Assembly (NCBI RefSeq): GCF_026213295.1 | Contig: NC_079424.1 | Span: 16,124,964-16,188,963 of the forward strand | Direction of reading: 5' to 3' | DNA length: 64,000 bases | Source: Gadus chalcogrammus | Taxonomy: Eukaryota > Chordata > Actinopteri > Gadiformes > Gadidae | Shown: in pieces, positions 55,862 through 64,000 of the stretch | How positions within the stretch are numbered: position 1 is the stretch's first letter | Layout of the letters: every line of letters starts with the position of its first letter | Position numbers and translations under genes: made by a program | Notes under the pieces: generated by a model | What the model saw: the letters and a program-made list of their open reading frames with translations, nothing else | Told to the model about the DNA's origin: nothing | The model's database searches: none

Positions 55862-57506
55862 TCATTTCAGTGTTGTTCTTTCATTTGAAAAGAGCCAAGC
55901 GAATGGCAGGGACAGGAGAATGATTGAATACCTCCGCTTATTATCCATATCCAGGAGACGAGTGACATCCTGTTGTTGTGACCTCACTGGCATCTCTGCT
56001 GCTCAGGACCTTGGAGCTGCAGAAGCCAACGCTCAACTCCTTTCTTGTGGGTTTGCACGATGTCCGACGGCATCGGAAAATTATTTGTACGGTGGAGAAG
56101 GAATTCTCTGTTTTCCACACTGTTTGAGGTAAAGTGATTGCTGAGCGAAACTGAAAAGAATAATCTCCAAAAGCTTCAAAGTCACCCAGGCATATGGATG
56201 CAGTTGAGGCGCCCGGCTGGATGAGACACCATGTTGTTTGTGTCCTGTAACCTGTGATTACGCACTACAGAGAAGAGCATTGAACAGGATTTTAGTTCTT
56301 TTTTTATCTCACAGAGGGCCGATGAGATGCAATTTTCCTTTATGAGGTTCCATCAAAACCAAAAGCAGGAAAAAGGGATTGTGTTTCGTACCCTGGAACC
56401 GGTGCAAGGCATGACGATGTTCAGGCCGTAAACAGACACCCATTAGCGTTCACACACAAGCACTGTACACTAACTACACTAACATTTGTCCTCTTTCTTT
56501 CTCCCTCTCTCTCTCTCTCCCCCCTCCCCCTCTCACATGCACACACTTACCGACTGTAATGTGTATTTCTCTTTGAAAACCACATAATTGTGGTTCTCTG
56601 TAACCAACCACAGGCAGTCACAGTGAATAAACAAAACATTGTAGTACAAACCAAAGTCACCTTGACCTTTTCAATCTGACAAGCGGCTTCAGTGGGTAAT
56701 TACATCAAATTCCGCTCCGCCAATACCCATCAAAAGGGATTCTGGCATTTTCTTGGCTTTTATTTTGAGGAGGCATTCGGTACAGGGTGGTGAGGGCAGC
56801 ATTTTAAGGCATGTCTTGTGCCTTCTGTGGTATCCGAAGAGACACTGGCCTGTGGATTTTCAACCCCCTGCAGAACGGCTGGGGGAACTTGGACCCAATA
56901 GTTTCACGATCCAATTGGATCTTACCAGGTTGTGTACATTAGAAATAACCTAAAATTGGGCTAAGAATTTGAAAAAAAAAGATGAATGAATTTGACATGG
57001 GACCTGGAAATAATCACGGGCCAATTTACTTGTCATTTTTAAACTGATATACAGTTGTTACCTCTTATGACTAAATCAATTTAGACATTAAGGAGTTATT
57101 ACTGTAATGTCAATGAACGAAAAACTGGCCAGAATATTTTTTGTACTTTAATAATTTTGTATTTGAAATCTGTTTAATTTCTAATGAGACAGAACATGCA
57201 TGCACATACTTAATTACTCATAGATTTTTGAGTCCGATGTATGCCTGAAAAGATTCCAACTTGGTTATACGGCAATCATTCAAACCATACTATCGTCTCC
57301 GCGACAACCATCCGATGTTCTGTAACTGGGGCGAATCCAACAGAAACGGAGTGATAAGCTGTAGTGCACTGCAGAGCTCTATCCGCTGTAGGCTGTCCCT
57401 TAGCCTAGCTTACCAATGGATTTTTCCCGCTTTCACAGCTATTACAGGTCCTCGCACTGCAGGGCTTAGGGATCTTCTGCTCCTATTCACACATGGGGCG
57501 TAGTAG
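55862..57506. other. Intergenic, no gene recognised
   Basis: Complex sequence; only a short CTCT tract at about 56495-56530. No exon supported. Confidence 0.6.
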
Positions 57507-57530
57507 CCCCCCCCCCCCCCCCCCCCCCCC
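57507..57530. repeat. Poly-C run, 24 bases
   Basis: Homopolymer; length is likely uncertain in the assembly. Confidence 0.92.
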
Positions 57531-59590
57531 TCCAGCCATCCACTACCTGCCGTCTCTAATCTCCAGTGAAGGTCTCCAGCCACAGCCAGGTAGCTAGCTG
57601 TGACAGTCTAGGCCGGAGCCTCTCCACAAACCTCCCTTATTTCCATTTAGCGGGACCATGCTAACCACTTACCTCACAAGGGTTCGCACGCGGATAAAGT
57701 GCTGTGTTCTTTAGTAGTGTCTAAGCATGTGGTGATGTCCTTGATAAAGCATATGAGTAATGCCCTTTAGTGGGTTGTTTGAGAGGGAGTTCGGGGGGGT
57801 AAAATACCATGTCAAGAGGCATAGAGAGCCCTTGGAAGACGGCCAGACGCCAGGCTGCATCACAGTGCTTTGTGTTTTGCCACACTGTGCTCCACAACTC
57901 ACCGCTGTGAACATTACTATGGTACCCTCTCGACAAAACTATACAAACCCATGAAGGACAAACACACATGGGAACACATTCCATGTTTTGTTATTGAGAC
58001 GTTCCACCCTTTGTATATTCATTCATGGAGCGAGGTCTTTTTTGTATTCGTTGGTATATTGACCATGCTGGTTAGGTTGAACGCAAAAGGAAGAATAGGC
58101 ATTCCCAGTAGCCTAATTTGGGTCTATGTCTGTGTTGTGAATGCCCCCCTGCGTACTGGTGGTTGTATCAAGGTTCTAGTGTTTCTGGAAAGCCAGACTA
58201 TCTGGCCTCTGTTCCCGGATTGGGCTTGGACTGGTTTCTGGGCGGTTGGTGGACAACTCTGTGTGTTTCCAAGGGGTTGTAGTTAACCGCCTCTTCCAGG
58301 CTTTTCAGTTTCTTCAAACCCCATGACCGCATCAATCTAAGCCGCAGCCAGACTCTGTTTGCCTTCAGCATGTCTACTCTAACTCTTCAACCCTGGTCCA
58401 TTGCCTAGCAACCCCCTGATCTCTCTCTCATCCAAATCACTCTTCCCCTCCATGGCAGCTAAACGATGAAGTGAGTTCTCTGGCCGCCGTCAGAATGATG
58501 GAACGGTGATCAATCTTTCTGGAAAAAATTGATGACCCCATCAGTTCAAGTTGTTAGGATTCAAGTTCTGAATCCTAACAATTACAATATCAAAAGTTTA
58601 AAGTAAAACTGTTTCATTTTGTTGAGCATTAACACAAGCATACATCTGTGTTTTAAAGCACCTGACATTTTATTCTTATTTTGCACTAGATTTAGCCGAG
58701 TAATATTGAGTTAAATGGAATCTTTTAACTCATATTATGTTGTTTAAGGTTTTCAGAAGATTTTAATTTGGTGTCGGGGGGGGGGGGGTGCACAGGAAGT
58801 CATAAATCAAGGCAACATTTTCTGCTAAGGCTGAATGGACTATTTTATCAGCCATTGACACATGTCTCTACTGCCCAACATCCCAGCTTTTGAGGCTAAG
58901 TGTATATTTATTTTTGCCTTGGTTGCATTCTAGTTCAGTCAGGCTCAAGTTTTGCTATCGACCATCCCTGGTAAGAAAGCATGAAACAGACATAAAAAGA
59001 ATACTTTCCTCCCCTCACACTCCGAGGTGTCAGAGTTTGGACAACTGGACTGCATCCTCTCCAAATTCGGTTGATAGGTGTACTTTTGATCATCCTATGC
59101 AGCGCTCCCAAACCCAGGAAACGCATGAAGACATCCTCAGAAAACAGAGATGGAGCTCTCCTCTGATCTCCCAGGAACTCCCTTGACACTCGCTTTTCAT
59201 CTCCTCAGTCCTGATGGTTCTCTGAAACAGAAATAAAAGAACAAGGGATTGTGCTATTCTTCACAGAAGGCTGAGAAGACAGACAGCCAGGGGTCGGTGG
59301 AAAGGCCTTTCATCCATTCGCCATGAGCATCTCGCTGGGGCCCCCCATCGGAGATCTTTTTGATTTATTTGTTTGTTGGTCAAATACAACCCTGACCCGG
59401 GGAGTCTGGAGGGTCGTGTAGACAGCGTTGGAGGAGCAGTGCTAGAGAAGGCACAGTGGGAACCTCCGGGAGGAGCCAAAAAGCAAGCCTCCTGCTGGGG
59501 AGAAAAGGGGGGAGCCTACGGCGGCAGGGGGGCTCCTGTGGAGGGGCCCTCAGGTGTGAGGGGTCTTTGTAGTGTTGAACTCATGATCAA
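57531..59590. other. Intergenic, no gene recognised
   Basis: Mixed sequence; contains a 13-base-stem hairpin at 58551-58581 and a G run near 58778. No exon supported. Confidence 0.6.
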
Positions 59591-59599
59591 CAACACAAC

Positions 59600-59792
59600 T
59601 TGGCCGAGTCAGGCTAACTTACCAAATCGTCATTAACAAGCAAAAGGTTGTGGGTTTGTTTCCCAATGTCCTCCTGTAGGCATCCTTCAGCCAGATGCCT
59701 AACCCTGACCTGCTCCTCGTTGACATGCATCGTTCACTGTAAGTCGCTTTGGATAAGAGCGACTTACAGTGAACTCGACTTCCATGACTTCC
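59600..59792 (+). mobile_element. SINE copy with palindromic tail
   Basis: B-box-like gtgggtttgtttccc, then gtaggcatccttcagccaga tgcct, and the tail cactgtaagtcgctttgg ataagagcgacttacagtg, which folds back on itself. Same family type as 12240 (reverse), 46936 and 61537. Confidence 0.7.
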
Positions 59793-60194
59793 GCTCAAGG
59801 ACCATGATGAGTAAAAACTAAAATAATGTACAAACAGGGGAAGGAAGAAGAGTGCTGTAAGACATTTTATAAGCGTCCGAATAAACCACGGAGCCTTCCT
59901 GTCTCCTCCAAAGTGGCGGAAGAGGAAGGGATAGACTCCAGCAATAAAAGTTGACTATCCTTTTCCTCCTCCTCCCTCCTCCTCCCCCCCCCTCCTCCTC
60001 CAGTTAAGCCTCCTGCTCCAGATCAATCAGTGTGGTTATTTTCTGCTCTGCTGGTTCTGGGAGAAGAGGTCTGCATGAGAATAGACTGCAGTAGCTCAAT
60101 CAGCTGGAAGTCGGTCCAGAGACACACTGTGAGTGAAGGCACTTAGACACACACATCTGCACACACCTGCATTGACGCACACACAGGCACTTAC

Positions 60195-60344
<150 letters not shown>

Positions 60345-60612
60345 ACAGAGTGTGTACCTTTTCCCATCCTTTTTGGAGCATGGTGGAATAATATCGAGTT
60401 TATTAGATATCTGTTATTTTGGTATTTTTGTGCAGGAACGATTTAAAACTATACTGTTAGGATATTTTATTAAAGCTAATAATGCAAAAGTATGTTTATC
60501 TATTTCTGCCATCTGCATGCATTTTTTATGCAGATGTGCATGCATGAGAGAGTTTGTGTGTGTGCGTGTGTAAGTATGTTTGTGTGTCTGTGTCTGTGTG
60601 TGTGTGTTTGCA

Positions 60613-60761
<149 letters not shown>

Positions 60762-61536
60762 ATATTCTTCTGCCTGCTCATCACTGCCCCTGTGTTATCT
60801 CCCAGTTCAGACCTGGCATCAGCTCTTTCACCAGTGCCAGCCCTTCCTCTCAGTCCATCAATGCCAGGTCCTCTGTCCTGCAATCCCCCAGGTAGACAAA
60901 GACACGCTATGTATAGGCCAGGGCTCACAGAACAACCAACTTTATTCATGTACACATCTACCCGTCTCCCTCTGTCTATCCCTCTGTCTTCTTGTGTCTA
61001 GACTACAGCACATAGAGATATGTGTAAGGCCATTATTTGGTGGCAGAGCAAACCTCCCACTGCTGACAGTAGCAAAAAGAAAAGAAAATCACAGCTACTG
61101 GTCATTAGACGAAGTGACAGACAAATGAGACCGAGACATTCCAAGGTGGGTTGACCTGGAACTGAGAAGACACACAGAGAGAGAGAGGAACTCTCCTTGA
61201 AACAGTGTGAAACCCAGTGTGGGATCCAGTCCCATACTGCCGTGCATGAGAGGCCTTCCTGCTCGGGATTTGTACCAAAGCCGCCTTGATTGACACAGAT
61301 CCCTGAGCCGTCATGCTTCAGAACTGAGGAGAACTGAATTAACAAGCCCTAGTATAAAGGCGCTGTGTACACTGTGTACGTTTTCTTTAGACTCTCTTGT
61401 AGAGAGAACAATAGGATCTAATCTTTCTTCTCACTGGGAAAAGTTCTTGATCTAGTCATGGACTGAGAGAACGTGACCGACGTTGTGGATTTGGAGGAAT
61501 GGCTCTCATTATAACTATGGTTATGGTAGTGGTTCC

Positions 61537-61690
61537 CTACTAATACGGTTAGCAGATGCTTAAATCCAAAGTGATTTTATATAGGAGCAGGTAGGGGATG
61601 TGCATCCTACAGATAGTGGACGTCCAGAACCTTCAGAGAGGTTTCACCTTCAAGCAACGTAGCCACTACGCTATCCGTCTCCCTGGGATC
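61537..61690 (-). mobile_element. SINE copy, minus orientation
   Basis: Reading the minus strand: a head like gggagacggatagcgtagtg gctacg, a middle with gtaggatgcacatccc, and the tail tttggatttaagcatctgct. Head and tail types match the plus-strand copies. Confidence 0.6.
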
Positions 61691-63300
61691 TATGTTCTAC
61701 AATGATGGACTCCCTCATCAAACACCACCCTTCACCCAGGAACCTAGACAAGGCTGGAGTCTCCCCTGTTGCTCAGGAGAGATCGGCTAAAGCCAGGTTA
61801 TATCACACACATGTGTTCATCTGTTTCACATTCATAGAATACAATCATTTAGGGGCTGTTGTGTTATTGAGATGGGGGTAGGGGAAGCGGGATAGGGTTC
61901 TCTCTGCAGTTCTTCATCGTCAGGAACACTTCCCATCCAGGTGTGACGCGTGACACACCTCCGTAACATACAACAGACCTGCTGAAACTCCCTTAAACAG
62001 GCCTCGGGACGGTCTGATCCAGGTCTTCTCCCACAGCAGATGGAGTATGAATGATACCCCCGTCATTCAGTTCTTCGGAGTACACTTCATCTTCTCGGGA
62101 CTCTTTAGGGGACAGGATGGTGAGGGGGCTGGACACCTAATGAAAAGGGACTGCTCCGGTATATGCAGGCTTAACTGTAGGCGTCCTTGGGCGAGATATT
62201 TAACTCGTACTTTTTTCAAACGACGAAAACATCCAAGTCATCTGCTGAAGGACTAAAAAGGAATACTTTAAAAAAAGGTCAAACGCGACCATACATCAGA
62301 GGTCACCAAGTAGTTGCCGCCAGCGCTTGAGTACATGAGCAACACGTCACACGAGCTTAAACAAATCTCTTGATAGTTTCCTCTATTTCCCCTCACTGGC
62401 GAGGATAACTTCCTACCCCGCGCCGTCACCCGCCCACCTCCCTTCACCCTCAGACCCCCGAGAGCTGCCCACGAACACCTCTCCCTGCTGAGAGAAAACA
62501 TGGAGTCATTAGAGGACTTCCTCCCCAGCTCCGCTGGGCCCCGCCACAGCCACTTGACCCTCATAAAGGTGATGAACGGGGCAGCGAGGAGACGCTGGCT
62601 CGCGATCCCGCCGTAACATGAACCGGTGCCGGTGGTCACGGTGGTATCCATTCTGTCATTTAGATCGGTGATTGTGTGGAGTAACGGTTTCCCGCCGCTC
62701 ACGTGATCTGCATTTCTTCATTTCTATCAAAACAGCGGGTTGTAAAAAATGGGGTCCCACGCTGGTTGGAGCTCGTGAATTTGTTTTAAATAAGTGTAAG
62801 AGGGGGGGGGCAGAGCCGGGCTGATACAGGGCCGGGCTAAAACACATGACATTGGTTAATGTGCTGCCAGGGCTGCTTTCATGGGGTTCAGAGTAATGCT
62901 ACACCGCTTTTTTTCAAGGCATCAGCGCTGCTCGTGTGACCTCCATGGAAATGAAAGATAGCGTGGGCTTCATCAAGACGCTAAGATTAGAAACATTTCC
63001 TCTGGTCGTTGTGGCGTGACACACCCGTCGCCCTGCAGTCTGCTAAACGGCCGCTTTTATGGCCGACTTTGTTTTAGGGGCCTTTCATCATTTCTGTGTG
63101 TTGATTTAAGCTTGCACTATTATGAATGTATTGCTTAATGCAGCTTTGGAGTTTGTCATCTTGGCAGTCGGTAAGTGCGGCCATATAAACTCCACGCTGT
63201 TATCGCCGTTTGGCAGTTTTATTGACAACATCAGCTATTAGCGGAATGTTTTCCTGGTTCTTTTGTCTGGTTAATAAAGACAAAGTGCTTCCACCTTTTC
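61691..63300. other. Intergenic, complex sequence
   Basis: No exon recognised. 62880-63300 is repeat-free and of balanced composition; candidate conserved non-coding DNA. Confidence 0.5.
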
Positions 63301-63461
63301 CTAATCTGGTAATGATCCTGGAGCGTGCGGGGGTCGCGTGAGGGAGGGAGGGAGGCTGGATGGAGGGTAGATGGGAGGTGGGGAGGGGAGCTGGGAGATG
63401 GGGTAGATGGTAGGTGGGGAAGATAGATAAAGGGTGGAGAGGGTGGATGGGAGGTGGGGCG

Positions 63462-63790
63462 GTTAGATGGTAGGTGGTGTGGAGGTTAGATGGGAGGTGG
63501 TGTGGAGGTTAGATGGGAGGTGGTGTGGAGGTTAGATGGTAGGTGGTGTGGAGGTTAGATGGTAGGTGGTGTGGAGGTTAGATGGTAGGTGGTGTGGAGG
63601 TTAGATGGTAGGTGGTGTGGAGGTTAGATGGTAGGTGGTGTGGAGGTTAGATGGTAGGTGGTGTGGAGGTTAGATGGTAGGTGGTGTGGAGGTTAGATGG
63701 TAGGTGGTGTGGAGGTTAGATGGTAGGTGGTGTGGAGGTTAGATGGTAGGTGGTGTGGAGGTTAGATGGTAGGTGGTGTGGAGGTTAGGT
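63462..63790. repeat. 23-base G-rich minisatellite, about 14 copies
   Basis: Unit ttagatggtaggtggtgtgg agg, near-perfect over about 14 copies, flanked on both sides by more degenerate GGTAGG/GGTGGG sequence (63340-63460 and 63790-63940). The first copies read gggaggtggtg, the later ones ggtaggtggtg. Confidence 0.95.
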
Positions 63791-64000
63791 TAGTTGGGGG
63801 TGATGGTAGATGATTGGTGGTAGGTGGTCGGTGACGAAGAGGGTTGGTGTGGTAGGTGGGGTAGGTGGTAAGTTGGATAGATGTAGGTGTGGTAGGGGGT
63901 AGGTGGTAGGAGGGGTAGGTCGTAGGGGGGGTCTGGGGGGCCGAGGGTGGGTCTCATTTGGACTTACCTCGGGCACAACGTCAGAACCACAGCTCAGAAA

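Overview
This is animal nuclear DNA, almost certainly from a ray-finned fish. The genes are split by GT-AG introns and match vertebrate genes at high identity. Introns are mostly short, simple repeats are extremely dense, and fish-type tRNA-derived SINE copies are scattered through the window. Many long dinucleotide tracts suggest a cod-like (gadiform) genome, but that is inference.

All recognised genes are on the + strand. (1) 1375-17878: the last nine coding exons of itpr1, the IP3 receptor calcium channel, from membrane segment 2 to the stop codon. They are in phase throughout and give 450 residues. (2) 21127-23456: complete bhlhe40 (DEC1), five exons, 453 residues. (3) 26490-31495: a naaa-like N-acylethanolamine acid amidase, eleven exons. 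Its sixth exon carries an apparent frameshift that an acceptor 7 bases downstream could bypass. (4) 32451-36498: complete arl8b, a lysosomal small GTPase, seven exons, 186 residues. (5) 38.4-64 kb: no recognisable gene; SINE pieces, microsatellites, a 23-base minisatellite and complex-sequence islands that could be conserved regulatory DNA.

The order itpr1-bhlhe40-arl8b is that of human 3p26, so this is an old syntenic block. The naaa-like gene between bhlhe40 and arl8b is not there in human. The products do not form one pathway: a calcium release channel, a circadian/hypoxia repressor, a lysosomal lipid amidase and a lysosome-transport GTPase. Two of the four act at the lysosome.

Non-coding items of note are a hAT-type miniature transposon with a clean 8-base target duplication, a minus-strand retroposed insert with a 17-base duplication, and a 161/158-base inverted repeat pair 4.6 kb apart in the last itpr1 intron. 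Two itpr1 splice donors run straight into dinucleotide arrays, and arl8b has a CLEAR-like site upstream. I saw no wholly new biological system; the naaa frameshift and the inverted-repeat block are the best leads.
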